Counted from the first letter of the stretch, positions 26,388-35,165 are shown. The stretch: 64,000 bases of DNA from G965276765 sp965276765 (GCA_965276765.1 OZ255627.1:868001-932000); one strand, 5' to 3'. The notes: generated by a model from the sequence alone, not told the origin. Program-made: numbers and translations.

Positions 26388-27424
26388 CCGACGACGCCCT
26401 GCTCGTGGCGCGGGCCGTGTCGGTGTCGTTCGACACCGGACGGAGCATCGCCGACCGCGCCCGGCAGCGCCAACACCTGCTTCGCGCCGTCGACGGCGTC
26501 GACCTCGAGCTGAACCGGGGCGAGGCTCTGGCGCTCGTCGGGGAGTCCGGATCGGGCAAGTCCACCTTCGCCCGGGCGATCACAGGACTGACGCCGCTCA
26601 CCGGCGGGACCATCACCTTCGACGGCCAGAAGCTCGCGGCCCGGAGGAAGCGATCCGATTCCCGCCGCATCCAGATGGTCTTCCAGGACCCCTACTCGTC
26701 GCTCAACCCCCGCCTCACGGTCGGCCAGATGCTGCGCGAGCTGCTCAAGGTGCACCACGTCGTCCCCCGGGACCGCATCAAGGCCGAGGCGTCCGAGCTC
26801 GTCCACCGAGTCGGGCTGGGCGAGGACGCCCTTGACGCGTACGCCCGGCAGTTTTCCGGAGGCCAACGCCAGCGAGTCGCCATCGCCCGCGCCCTGGCCC
26901 TGCGTCCCGACATCCTCGTCGCCGACGAGCCCGTCTCGGCCCTCGACGTGTCCGTCCAGGCCACCATCCTCAACCTCCTCGACCGACTGCGCAGCGAGAC
27001 GGGGCTGACCCTGCTGTTCGTCGCCCACAACCTGGCGGTGGTGCACCACCTCTGCGACCGGACCGCGGTCATGTACCTCGGGCGCATCGTGGAGGTCGGT
27101 CCGACCGACCAGGTCTTCGATGGGGCCCAGCACCCCTACACCAAGGGGCTACTCGAAGCCATCCCCCGCCTGCACGGCACTCGGGCCGGCGCGCCGGCCG
27201 TCTCCGGGGACCCGCCCAGCCCGCTGGCGCTGCCTTCGGGATGCCGGTTCAGGACGCGCTGCCCGGTGGCCGTCGACCGCTGCGCCGAGGAGGACCCCGC
27301 CCTGCGCCAGGCCCCCGGCGCAGGGCCCGACAAGCCCCGGCATGCCGCCGCTTGCCACTTCGCCTTCGACACGCCGGTGGCCCTGGCCGGAGCCAGGCCC
27401 GCAGGGTCCGGAGGGTTGGCGTGA
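26384..27424 (+). CDS. ABC importer ATPase, DppF type
   Basis: 346 residues. Walker A GESGSGKSTF, Q-loop MVFQDPYSSLNPR, signature FSGGQRQRVAIARAL and Walker B ILVADEPVSALD are all intact. The C-terminal cysteine-containing extension (GCRFRTRCPVAVDRC) marks a DppF/OppF subunit that pairs with the preceding ATPase. It starts with ATGA overlap and its own stop overlaps the peptidase start (GTGA). Confidence 0.93.
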   Translation: MTDDALLVARAVSVSFDTGRSIADRARQRQHLLRAVDGVDLELNRGEALALVGESGSGKSTFARAITGLTPLTGGTITFDGQKLAARRKRSDSRRIQMVFQDPYSSLNPRLTVGQMLRELLKVHHVVPRDRIKAEASELVHRVGLGEDALDAYARQFSGGQRQRVAIARALALRPDILVADEPVSALDVSVQATILNLLDRLRSETGLTLLFVAHNLAVVHHLCDRTAVMYLGRIVEVGPTDQVFDGAQHPYTKGLLEAIPRLHGTRAGAPAVSGDPPSPLALPSGCRFRTRCPVAVDRCAEEDPALRQAPGAGPDKPRHAAACHFAFDTPVALAGARPAGSGGLA

Positions 27425-28356
27425 CCACGCCGGTGATGATCGCCAGCGAACGGGGCCAGGTCGGCATCCTCGACGCCGTCGCCGTATTGCGAGCCGGAGG
27501 CTCCGCCCTCGATGCCGTCGAGGTCGCCGTCCGCGCCGCCGAGGCCAATCTCGATGACCACTACGTCGGCGTGGGTGGGATTCCCAACCTGGTCGGCGAC
27601 GTCGAGCTCGACGCCTCGATCATGGACGGCCTCACCCGTCGCGTGGGCGCCGTGGCGGCGGTCCAGGGATTTCCCCACCCCATCACGATCGCCCGATCCG
27701 TGCTCGAACGGCTCCCCCAGCATGTCCTGCTCGTCGGAGCAGGGGCCGAGCGTTTCGCCGTCGACGTCGGCATCGCCCGCGGCGACACCGTGACCGAAGA
27801 GGGACTCCGGCTCTGGCGCGACGGGCTGAGCACCGACGCCCTCGAGACCGCAGGCACGATCCACCACGGCGAGGCGCGCTACCGGCGCGCCGCCCTTGAT
27901 CTCCTGGAGTCGATGAAGGCGCCGGATGGGCCCTACGGCACGGTCAACGTCATCGCCCTCGACGGCGCCGGTCACCTCGCCGTCGGGGTCAGCACCAGCG
28001 GCTACCCCTGGAAGTACCCGGGTCGCGTCGGTGACTCGGCCGTCATCGGCGCCGGCAACTACTGCGACGACCGGGTCGGCGGAGCCGCGTGCACCGGCCG
28101 AGGCGAGCTGACGATCCGGGCCACAACGGCAAGGACCGTCCTCCGTCATGTGTCGGCCGGGGCCGACCCGGACGCCGCCTGCCAGTTCGCGTTGGCCGAG
28201 ACCCTGGAGCTACCCGACGAGTTCAGGGCGTCGGTGCGGGCCCTGTGCCTGCTCCCCGACGGACGTCACGGAGGGGCAAGTACCGACCCGGGCGCGACGT
28301 ACGCGGCGATAACCGCAGATGACGACACCTATCGAATCGTGGAGAGGAGGCTGTGA
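27421..28356 (+). CDS. Ntn-hydrolase, isoaspartyl peptidase / glycosylasparaginase family
   Basis: 311 residues of the asparaginase-2 family. The conserved N-terminal segment GGSALDAVEVAVRAAEAN is followed by DHYVGVGGIPN, a GlcNAc-asparaginase-like loop. The autoprocessing/nucleophile threonine sits in YGTVNVIALD near residue 174, and GAGNYCDDRVGGAACTGRGE follows. The precursor should self-cleave before that Thr to give two chains. Family activities are release of aspartate from beta-aspartyl peptides or from GlcNAc-asparagine. Within a peptide-uptake operon, intracellular processing of imported isoaspartyl or glycosylated peptides is likely (inference). Confidence 0.88.
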   Translation: MTTPVMIASERGQVGILDAVAVLRAGGSALDAVEVAVRAAEANLDDHYVGVGGIPNLVGDVELDASIMDGLTRRVGAVAAVQGFPHPITIARSVLERLPQHVLLVGAGAERFAVDVGIARGDTVTEEGLRLWRDGLSTDALETAGTIHHGEARYRRAALDLLESMKAPDGPYGTVNVIALDGAGHLAVGVSTSGYPWKYPGRVGDSAVIGAGNYCDDRVGGAACTGRGELTIRATTARTVLRHVSAGADPDAACQFALAETLELPDEFRASVRALCLLPDGRHGGASTDPGATYAAITADDDTYRIVERRL

Positions 28357-29178
28357 AGGTCTTCCTCTCGAGCGACATGGAAGGCACGGCCGGCATCGTG
28401 GCCTGGGAGCAGTGCATCGGGGAGAGCTCCGAAGCCGTCATCGGGCGCCGTCTGCTCCTTGGCGAGGTCAACGCCGCCATCGAGGGGGCCGTCGCCGGGG
28501 GCCGACGAGATCGTGGTCAACGACTCCCACTCGACGACGCGCAACCTCCCGCCCCATGAGCTGGCCCACGGAGCCTCGTATCTGTCGGGCGCCCACAAAC
28601 CGCTCTACATGATGCAGGGCCTCGACGGCAGCTTCGGAGCCGTGCTGTTCGTCTCGTACCACGGGTCGATCGGGGCGCCGGCCGGCCTTTCCCATACCTA
28701 CAATCCGCGTGCCATCACCGAGGTGCGCCTCAACGGCGTGGTGACCGGGGAGGCCGGCATCAACGCCCTCGTCGCCGCCCATCACGGCGTGCCCGTGGTG
28801 TTCGTGAGCGGCGACCGCTGCGCCTGCGAGGAGACGGCCGAGCTCCTCCCCGGTATCAAGACCGCGGTCGTGAAGGACTCGGTGACCAGGATGGCGGCGC
28901 ACAGCCTCCATCCCGAGCGGGCGTGCGCCCTCATCCGCGAGACGGCCGAGGAGGCCGTCCGCGCCGCCAAAGCGGTGGCGCCCCCCGATCTCGGTCCCTC
29001 GCCCGTCCTCGAGGTATCGGTGCGCACGAGCGACATCGCCGAGGCGGCGACGTGGGTGCGCGGCGCCGAGCGTCACGGGCCCAGATCGCTGCGAATCGCC
29101 GGACCCGACCCGCTCACGGTGTTCCAGGCGTTCGCCGCCGCGGTGATGCTGACCCGCACCGTCGCCGAGCACACCTGA
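28353..29178 (+). pseudogene. M55-family D-aminopeptidase (DppA-like), one-base frameshift
   Basis: The first ~48 codons from GTG 28353 (VFLSSDMEGTAGI, Zn-binding DxE) and the frame from ~28505 (ADEIVVNDSHSTTRNL, HKPLYMMQGLD, SYHGSIGAP, SGDRCACEETAELLPG) together make one complete M55 zinc aminopeptidase. They are out of phase at a run of five G around 28497-28501; four G would restore the frame. DppA of Bacillus removes D-amino acids from peptides and is encoded with a dipeptide importer, exactly the arrangement here. A homopolymer slip in sequencing is as likely as real inactivation. Confidence 0.82.
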
Positions 29179-29229
29179 GACGCCGGAAGTGGCGGAGGGC
29201 GGCGCCGGGGACGAAGTACCGTCACGCTG

Positions 29230-30261
29230 ATGGCGACAACTCGCCGGGCGGCCCGGCTCGTTGACGTGGCCGAGGCGGCCGGCGTCCACACCTCCACCGT
29301 TTCTCGCGTGCTCAACGCTGACCCCAAGGTACTGGTGCGCCCGGAGACGGCCAAGCGGATCTACGACGCCGCTCGACGCGTCGGCTACCGGCCCAACGTC
29401 TTGGCCCGCTCCCTGCGGGGATCGAGAGCCGGTGCCATCGGGATGGTCGTGCCGCTCCTTCGCAACCCCATTTGGACGCGCCTGCAGGCCGGCGCGATCC
29501 GTCGGGCCGAGAAGCACGGGTACGTCGTGATGATGCTGGAGCAGTCCACCGAGGCGTCCGCCTTCCCCGTCGACTACCGCTATCTGGTCGACGAGAGCCG
29601 GGTCGACGGTCTGCTCCTCGCGACCGCCCTTCGGACCGATCCCCGGCGGAGCTCCGATCCCGGCGTCCCGCACGTGTTCGTCAACCGGCGGGGGAGCCGC
29701 CCCGGTCACAACGTCGTCATGGACGAGGACGAGGCCATGCGCCTCGTGGTCGAGCGGGCCGCTGCGCTCGGGCACCGCTCGCTGGGCCTCATCGACGGCC
29801 CCCGCGCCGTCGACACCGTCCACCGTCGGGTACAGGCAACCCGACGGCTCTGCGCGGCGCGAGGCCTCACCCTCCGGGTCGTCAACGCCGACGCCACGGA
29901 GGAAGGCGGCGCCGACGCGGCCCGACGGTTGTTCGCTTCCGGTCGGCACCCGAGCTTCTGCGCCGTCGGCAGCCTCAACCAGGTGTTCGGCCTGACCGCT
30001 CAGCTGCGGACCTGGGGCGTCAACATCCCCGGGCGCGTGTCGGTGGTCAGCCTCGACGAAGACGAATGCCTCGCCTACCTCGACGTGGCTGTGACCAGTG
30101 TCTCGATGCCGCTCCAAGAGCTGGGAGCGGTCGCGGTGGAGGCCCTGCTTCGAGTCATCGACGGCGAGCCGACCGCCGACGTCGTCCTGCGCGAGCCCAT
30201 CGTGCTCATCGAGCGGGACTCGGTGGGCGCCGCGGACCGCCCGGCCTCGAAGGCACGGTAG
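29230..30261 (+). CDS. LacI-family transcriptional regulator
   Basis: 343 residues. The HTH is LVDVAEAAGVHTSTVSRVLN with hinge RVGYRPNVLARSLRG. The periplasmic-binding-protein-like core includes VDGLLLATAL, LGHRSLGLIDG and SVVSLDEDECLAYL. It follows the peptidase gene by about 50 bases on the same strand, so it is probably part of or regulates the peptide-import operon. The effector is unknown. Confidence 0.92.
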   Translation: MATTRRAARLVDVAEAAGVHTSTVSRVLNADPKVLVRPETAKRIYDAARRVGYRPNVLARSLRGSRAGAIGMVVPLLRNPIWTRLQAGAIRRAEKHGYVVMMLEQSTEASAFPVDYRYLVDESRVDGLLLATALRTDPRRSSDPGVPHVFVNRRGSRPGHNVVMDEDEAMRLVVERAAALGHRSLGLIDGPRAVDTVHRRVQATRRLCAARGLTLRVVNADATEEGGADAARRLFASGRHPSFCAVGSLNQVFGLTAQLRTWGVNIPGRVSVVSLDEDECLAYLDVAVTSVSMPLQELGAVAVEALLRVIDGEPTADVVLREPIVLIERDSVGAADRPASKAR

Positions 30262-30346
30262 GCGCCGTCAGCGCCCCCGCCCGGAGGCTTGCCCGATTCG
30301 CAAATGACGGCCGCGGTGCTCCGGCGGTGCCTGCCATCACGAGAAG

Positions 30347-30363
30347 GTGTATTATTGGTGTAT
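30347..30363 (+). promoter_or_regulatory. GTGTAT direct repeat at vapB start
   Basis: GTGTAT occurs at 30347-30352 and 30358-30363, flanking ATTATTG and running into the antitoxin start codon. It may be part of the autoregulatory site of the TA module, but direct rather than inverted symmetry makes this weak. Confidence 0.25.
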
Positions 30364-30565
30364 GTCGCGCACCAATATCGACATCGACGACGACGCCTGC
30401 TCAGTGGTCATGGACCGCTACCACCTCTCGACCAAGCGGGAGGCGATCAACTTCGCCTTACGGACCATCGCCGGCGAGGCGCTTGACCTCGACGAGGCCC
30501 GTGGGCTGCGTGGCTCCGGGTGGGACGGCGATCTCGACGAGATGCGGGGCGGCCGGGCCGGGTGA
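30362..30565 (+). CDS. VapB-type antitoxin
   Basis: 67 residues: MSRTNIDIDDDACSVVMDRY, then LSTKREAINFALRTIAGE and a tail ending LRGSGWDGDLDEMRG. This is a very typical VapB (DUF2191) antitoxin, with an RHH-like N-terminus for DNA binding and the conserved G-W-x-GDLD toxin-binding tail. ATG 30362 gives the canonical M-x-RTNI start. Its TGA overlaps the toxin GTG. Confidence 0.9.
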   Translation: MSRTNIDIDDDACSVVMDRYHLSTKREAINFALRTIAGEALDLDEARGLRGSGWDGDLDEMRGGRAG

Positions 30566-30957
30566 CCCTGATCGACACGTCGGCATGGGTCGAGTACCTG
30601 CGTGACACCGGCAGCCCCGTCTGTGCCCGAGTCGACGATCTGCTCGCGCACCGTACGATCACCTGTGATCCGGTCCGTATGGAGGTGCTTGCGGGGGCAC
30701 GCGACGAGCGCCACCTCGACGACCTTCGTGGGCTGCTGGCCAGGGCGTCGTCGCTGCCAACGAGGCCCGGCGACTTCGAAGCCGCCGCCGGAATCTATCG
30801 AGCCTGTCGCAGGAGAGGCGAAACCGTTCGCAAGTTGATCGACTGTCTCATCGCGGCGCAGGCCATCGCGGCGCGTGTACCGATCCTCCACGCCGACCTC
30901 GACTTCAATGTCCTGGCGCGCCACACGGCCCTGCAGATCGACCGCACAGTTCCGTAG
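30562..30957 (+). CDS. VapC-type PIN ribonuclease toxin
   Basis: 131 residues, VTLIDTSAWVEYLRDTGSPV start, E in VRMEVLAGARDE, then KLIDCLIAAQAI and HADLDFNVLARH. All four PIN acidic positions are present. This is the second complete vapBC pair in the window, and it is unrelated in sequence detail to the pair at 15.2 kb. Confidence 0.9.
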   Translation: MTLIDTSAWVEYLRDTGSPVCARVDDLLAHRTITCDPVRMEVLAGARDERHLDDLRGLLARASSLPTRPGDFEAAAGIYRACRRRGETVRKLIDCLIAAQAIAARVPILHADLDFNVLARHTALQIDRTVP

Positions 30958-31330
30958 GACCTGGGTAATGAGCCGACACGATGAGCTCTCGTCGACGTCG
31001 AGGGCGCGCTTCCCCACGGTCCGCTGGGGCTCGCAACGTTCGCCGAACACACCTGGCGTTTCGCGCCAACCTGTCGGCAAGAGTGCATCGGGGTGCCCCG
31101 ACACCGGAAAGCAGCCGCCATCTGCGGCCGCCCCGGCGAACCGGTCGCGATCTTGCACCGGACGGCGTACACGAATCGCGACAGGTTCGGACCGACGCGT
31201 ACACGGATCGCGACAAGAACCGTCTGGGTGGTCACTGTCCCGCTCGGCGTGATGCGGCCGGACCATCACCGGGGTGGCCCTCGACCTCGAGAGCGCCCGA
31301 CCCCGTGGCTCCAAGCGGGTGGCTCTGGGC
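30958..31330. other. Gene-free stretch
   Basis: 373 bases between vapC and the convergent methyltransferase. Overlapping open frames on both strands show no family features. The only structure noticed is the imperfect direct repeat at 31165-31217. Confidence 0.5.
31165..31217. repeat. Imperfect direct repeat, 21-base unit, 32-base period
   Basis: GCGTACACGAATCGCGACAG at 31165 onward recurs as GCGTACACGGATCGCGACAA at 31197 onward with two differences over 21 bases. No function is evident. Confidence 0.6.
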
Positions 31331-32185
31331 TCAGGGCCTTCGGGCCACCCACACGTCTCTTGTGGTCCGGACATGGAGGTCGTCGCGTTGCCAGACGCCG
31401 GCCGGGTCTTCGCTATCGATGAGGGTGTCGATCGCGGCCATGTCGTCGGCCGCCAACCGATCCTCGAGCATGGTCCGCGCCCGGCGAAGTGATCCCAGGG
31501 CGTAGGGGCGGGTCGAGGCGGGCAGCGGCGGCGTTAGATCGATGGCAAACGAACGTTGGGCCTCGACGGCAAACCCAGCGTGCTCGAGGCGCGCCGCCCA
31601 GTCCGCCCCGAGATGCGGGAGTGAATCGGCCAGCCCGTCGGACATGGCGGCGTGGCAGCGCGCTTCGAGCCCGGGGCGCCCGAAGCCGATGTCGTCGGGC
31701 AGGAAGCGCATGGGGGCGCCCATCTCGGCTACGACCATCAAACCTCCGGGACGGATCGCGGCGAAGACCTCCTTCAGCACTCGGTCCGGCTCCGCCAGGT
31801 GGTGGAGGGACATGGACGCCCACACCACGTCGACGGGATCGAGCGCGGGCCAGGCGGCATCCAGGTCGGCCTGGACGGTGCGAACCCGGTGGGCCAGGCC
31901 GAGATCCAGGGTCTTGGCCCTGACGTGGGCCAGCAGCTCGGAGGACACGTCGACGGCGATCACCTCGGTCCCGTCGAAACGCTGGGCCAAGGGCAGGGTG
32001 GCGGTCCCGGTCCCGCTGCCCAGGTCGACGACCCTCCGGCGGGGCAGTTCGGAAGCCAGTTGACGGACCCAGCCGATTACCTCGAGGAGGTAGGAGCGCA
32101 GCACGTCGCCCTCCAAATCCAACAGCTCGGCCATGGCCGCCCAGTCGGTTTCCGTCTCTGGTCCTCGGTGGTGGTGGTGGCTCAT
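31331..32185 (-). CDS. Class I SAM-dependent methyltransferase
   Basis: 284 residues. SAM-binding motif I is VVDLGSGTGTATLPLA near residue 55, the acidic loop is VIAVDVSSELL, and motif IV-like VDVVWASMSLHHLAEPDRVL follows. The N-terminus is histidine-rich (MSHHHHRG). It methylates an unknown small molecule. It is divergent from an XRE-cupin regulator starting 47 bases away, which probably controls it. Confidence 0.88.
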   Translation of the reverse strand: MSHHHHRGPETETDWAAMAELLDLEGDVLRSYLLEVIGWVRQLASELPRRRVVDLGSGTGTATLPLAQRFDGTEVIAVDVSSELLAHVRAKTLDLGLAHRVRTVQADLDAAWPALDPVDVVWASMSLHHLAEPDRVLKEVFAAIRPGGLMVVAEMGAPMRFLPDDIGFGRPGLEARCHAAMSDGLADSLPHLGADWAARLEHAGFAVEAQRSFAIDLTPPLPASTRPYALGSLRRARTMLEDRLAADDMAAIDTLIDSEDPAGVWQRDDLHVRTTRDVWVARRP

Positions 32186-32232
32186 GCCCTGACCCTACGC
32201 TCCGCGTGCGCCAGTGACATAGACTCTTGCTG

Positions 32233-32811
32233 ATGACGCAAGACATGGATCTCGACGGCCTCGTCCGCAAGAGGATCAGGGGGCTGCGGGCGGCCAGGGG
32301 ATGGTCGCTCGACGACCTGGCCGGCCGCTGCTACCTGAGCCCCTCCACCCTGAGCCGCATCGAGACCGGCCATCGACGGATCGCCCTCGATCAGCTGGTC
32401 CCGATCGCCGGGGCGTTGGGGACCACACTGGACCAGCTGGTCGAGTCGGTCGATGACGACGACGTGGTGATCAGGCCGCAACGCGACGTGGTGCGCGGGG
32501 TGACCACCTGGATGCTGACCAGAGAACGCGGCCCCCACGGCGTAGCCGTTTGCAAGATGCGGATCGCTAAGCCGGCACGCCGCTACCAGCCCGACGAGCT
32601 GCGGGTCCATCCCGGCAGGGACTGGTTCACCGTCCTTTCGGGGACCGCCCGCCTCCAGCTGGGCGAGCGCACCATCCTGGTCGAGGCCGGGCAGGCAGCC
32701 GAATTTTCCACCATGGTCCCGCACGCCTTCGGTGCCCATGGAGGCCCGGTGGAGGTTCTTTCCATCTTCGATCACGACGGCGAGCGGGCCCACCTCCACC
32801 CGTCACCCTGA
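32233..32811 (+). CDS. XRE-family regulator with C-terminal cupin domain
   Basis: 192 residues. The HTH is IRGLRAARGWSLDDLAGRCYLSPSTLSRIETGHR, and the C-terminal cupin is HPGRDWFTVLSGTARLQLGERTILVEAGQAAEFSTMVPHAF. The cupin is the effector domain. The frame opens at a TTG two codons earlier; ATG 32233 is chosen. Divergent placement next to the methyltransferase gene suggests control of that gene and itself. Confidence 0.9.
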   Translation: MTQDMDLDGLVRKRIRGLRAARGWSLDDLAGRCYLSPSTLSRIETGHRRIALDQLVPIAGALGTTLDQLVESVDDDDVVIRPQRDVVRGVTTWMLTRERGPHGVAVCKMRIAKPARRYQPDELRVHPGRDWFTVLSGTARLQLGERTILVEAGQAAEFSTMVPHAFGAHGGPVEVLSIFDHDGERAHLHPSP

Positions 32812-32894
32812 TGGACTGGGGTGCAAGGTTCGCAACGTCCCGAGGAACGGCGGTCACGGCAGGGCAAGTGACCTCATCGGCGATAGTTGGCCAC

Positions 32895-33170
32895 ATGCGG
32901 AGATCGGTGTTCGAGAATTCAAGCGGACGCTGTCCGAGACGCTGCGAGCCGTAGGACGTGGCGAGCTGGTTCGGATCACCGTCCGAGGTCGACCACTGGC
33001 CGACGTGGTTCCGGCCGGCGCCCACCCAGTGACGATCGCCTACGCCGGCTGATCGTCGACGGAAGGGTGGTGCCTCCGCTTCGTAGCCGACCCGCCCGGG
33101 CGCCCCGGATGGCGACCTCCTCGCGCGTGGCATCCGAACTGTGCTCGCCGAACGGGACCTCGAACCGTGA
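32895..33170 (+). pseudogene. Decayed Phd/YefM-like antitoxin
   Basis: EIGVREFKRTLSETLRAVGRGE then VRITVRGRPLADVVP is a recognisable Phd-type antitoxin N-terminus, but it is out of frame with the only suitable ATG (32895): ATGCGG appears where ATGGCG would be expected. The following segment RLIVDGRVVPP and the terminal ERDLEP-stop lie in two further frames. At least three indels are therefore needed to read it. Its end would overlap the toxin start as GTGA, so this was once a normal TA pair. Confidence 0.65.
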
Positions 33171-33379
33171 TCCTCTCCCTGGACGCCAGTGCGCTGGTCA
33201 AGCGTTACGTCGCGGAGCCGGGCGGCAACGCCGTTCGCACTGCGATGCACACCGCCGACGGCTGGTACATCCCACACGTCGGGTTCATTCTGCGAAATCG
33301 ACGCAAACTGGCTGGTCAGCCGGCTGCAGCCCGCGGTCTTGGGTCGTCTGCACCACATGTGCACCACATCCGGCCATGA
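33167..33379 (+). pseudogene. Truncated VapC-type toxin
   Basis: The first ~38 residues from GTG 33167 (VILSLDASALVKRYVAEPGG, DGWYIPHVGF) are a PIN N-terminus with the first Asp. The homology then stops and the frame runs into unrelated sequence, ending at 33379. The other catalytic residues are absent. Disruption near 33285 is adjacent to Tn3-type sequence, so transposition is a plausible cause. Confidence 0.65.
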
Positions 33380-33569
33380 GATTTTTGGCGCTCGGCGGGA
33401 TGAGGGCAACGAATCGCAGCTCTGCGTATCGACGACGGTCCAATACTGAGCGTGTAGTGCCGGTCGAGGTCTGCGCGGTCCACCATTGCTGAGAGGTTTC
33501 GATCGATCCTCGGGTCAAGCTGACTCGGAGAGGAAGCATTCCGGGCATCCGGCCCCGTGATCCGGGCCA

Positions 33570-33818
33570 GTGCTCGGCGATCAGGTCGACCTGGGCGTGC
33601 TCGGTGAGGAGCGGGCCGGCTGCTGGCCAGGGTTGGTAGTGGGCGGCGGGCTGGGGCCGCCACAGCTGTTTGTCGGTGAGCTTGGCGATCCGGGGCGACA
33701 GACGCAGACCGACCAGGTCGAAGAGGGCGAAGGTGGCGAGGATCTGGCCGTGGCTGTCGGTGGCGTGCTCGACGATGGGCAGCTCGGTGGTGTTGCCGAG
33801 GATCCCACGTGTGGTCAC
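33570..33818 (-). mobile_element. Tn3-family transposase remnant
   Basis: Reading the minus strand from 33818, GILGNTTELPIVEHATDSHG, then ATFALFDLVGLRLSPRIAKL and GPLLTEHAQVDLIAEHWPG match the C-terminal DDE region of Tn3-type transposases. This includes the conserved D-IL-GN-T-LPI-EH-TDT segment. Only about 80 residues of a ~1000-residue protein remain. The continuation to 33285 is no longer recognisable. No Tn3 terminal repeats or resolvase were seen. Confidence 0.7.
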
Positions 33819-33941
33819 CCTTCCCGAAGAGATCCGCCAGGACCGTGACGACCGGGGCCGCTTCTTGATCTACGACGAGCGCTTCGTCCGCCGCCACGGC
33901 GACGACTACCACCGAGCACAAGGCGGGTAGGAGACTGCTCT

Positions 33942-35165
33942 ATGAACTTCGTGGATCGGCTAGACCGCTTCCAGCGCCGCCACCGGTGGGTCGGCTTCCC
34001 CCTCACCGTGCTCTACAAGTGTCTCGATGACCGGGCGACATACCTGGCCGCCAACGTCACCTACTACATCCTGGTGTCGCTGTTCCCGCTATCGCTGCTG
34101 TTCCTCAGCGCCGCCGGCTTCTTCCTGGACGGGCACCCGTCGGTGCGGGCCCAGCTGATCTCCACGGCGGTCAGGGACCTGCCGGGAATCGGCTCGCAGC
34201 TGCGCACCAGCCTGAAGGGTTTCACGGGCAGTGGCGTGGCCCTCGGCGTCGGGGCGGCCGGGACTCTCTACGGCGGCCTTGGGGCCACCACCTCCGTCCA
34301 GTGCGCCTTCAACCAGATCTACGGCATCATGCGCCAGGACCAGCCGAACCCGATCGTCACCCGACTGCGCGGCCTGGGCCTGCTGCTGCTGCTCGGCGTC
34401 TTCATCCTCGCGTCCACCGGTCTGGCGGTGGCGGCCGCCACCGCCAACGGCCTGTCGGCGCGCTACGGCACCGGTGTGCACCTCGCCGTCTACGGCGTCA
34501 CCTTCGCCGTCGACGTGGCCCTTTTCAGCGGGGGCTTCCAGCTGCTGACGGCGGGCGAGCTGCGCTTCCGCAACGTCCTCGTTGGCGGGGTCATCGCCGC
34601 CGTGGTGTGGGAGCTACTGCAGACCCTCGGCGCCCCCTACATCGCCCACCTCATCGGGCACGAGACGGCCCTCTACGGCGCCTTCGGGGTGGTCGTGACG
34701 GCCATCGCCTGGATCTACCTGGAGGCCCTGGCACTGATGGTCTCCGCCGAAGTCAACGTGGTCCGGGAGCGCCGGCTGTGGCCGCGGGCGCTGATGGGGC
34801 AGTTCGTCGACGGCGTCGACTTCACCGACGGCGACCGGGCCTGCTATCGGATCTACGTGGAAGCGTGGCGCTTCAAGCACTCCGAGACCGTCGAGGTGGA
34901 CGGGCCCCCGCCCCGCCGGCCGGGCGCGGCCCTCTCAGCCGAGCGTGGCCAGGAGCAACCGGGTGGCCGCCGCCTCCCCCGGCAGTTCGAACAGGGGAAC
35001 GTGGCCGCAGTCGTCGAGGACGACGGTCGTGCAGTCAGGAAGGGCGGCGCTCCTCCGGCTGCGGGGGCAGCCGGCGGAGCGGAACGTGACCCAACGGCCG
35101 TCGCAGGCGGCGTCCAAGGCGAGTGCCGGCCTCCAGCCGAGGGCGGCGGCGACGACGTGGTTTAG
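33942..35165 (+). CDS. YihY/BrkB-family inner-membrane protein
   Basis: 407 residues. The first ~310 are a YihY/BrkB protein with six hydrophobic segments and the conserved LAANVTYYILVSLFPLSLLF start, followed by LYGGLGATTSVQCAFNQIYG and the loop LYGAFGVVVTAIAWIYLEALALMVSAEVN. Role uncertain; sometimes annotated ribonuclease BN in error. The last ~90 residues are low-complexity (Pro/Gly/Ala/Arg) and run antisense to a hydrolase remnant, so the natural stop has apparently been lost and the tail is read-through. Confidence 0.85.
   Translation: MNFVDRLDRFQRRHRWVGFPLTVLYKCLDDRATYLAANVTYYILVSLFPLSLLFLSAAGFFLDGHPSVRAQLISTAVRDLPGIGSQLRTSLKGFTGSGVALGVGAAGTLYGGLGATTSVQCAFNQIYGIMRQDQPNPIVTRLRGLGLLLLLGVFILASTGLAVAAATANGLSARYGTGVHLAVYGVTFAVDVALFSGGFQLLTAGELRFRNVLVGGVIAAVVWELLQTLGAPYIAHLIGHETALYGAFGVVVTAIAWIYLEALALMVSAEVNVVRERRLWPRALMGQFVDGVDFTDGDRACYRIYVEAWRFKHSETVEVDGPPPRRPGAALSAERGQEQPGGRRLPRQFEQGNVAAVVEDDGRAVRKGGAPPAAGAAGGAERDPTAVAGGVQGECRPPAEGGGDDVV
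34935..35100 (-). pseudogene. Alpha/beta-hydrolase C-terminal remnant
   Basis: On the minus strand, SAALPDCTTVVLDDCGHVPLF then ELPGEAAATRLLLATLG-stop is the C-terminal end of an alpha/beta hydrolase, with the catalytic histidine in DCGHVP. No nucleophile elbow or N-terminal half is present upstream; homology fades after ~55 residues. It is fully overlapped by the extended tail of the BrkB-type gene. Confidence 0.5.

Noticed and set aside
28468..30117. 549-codon minus-strand ORF
   Set aside because: Runs antisense to the M55 peptidase and the LacI gene; no motifs.
33814..33930. Plus-strand frame ending just before the BrkB gene (LPEEIRQDRDDRGRF...)
   Set aside because: Looks protein-like at the end, but too short and without a recognised family; it partly overlaps the Tn3 relic.
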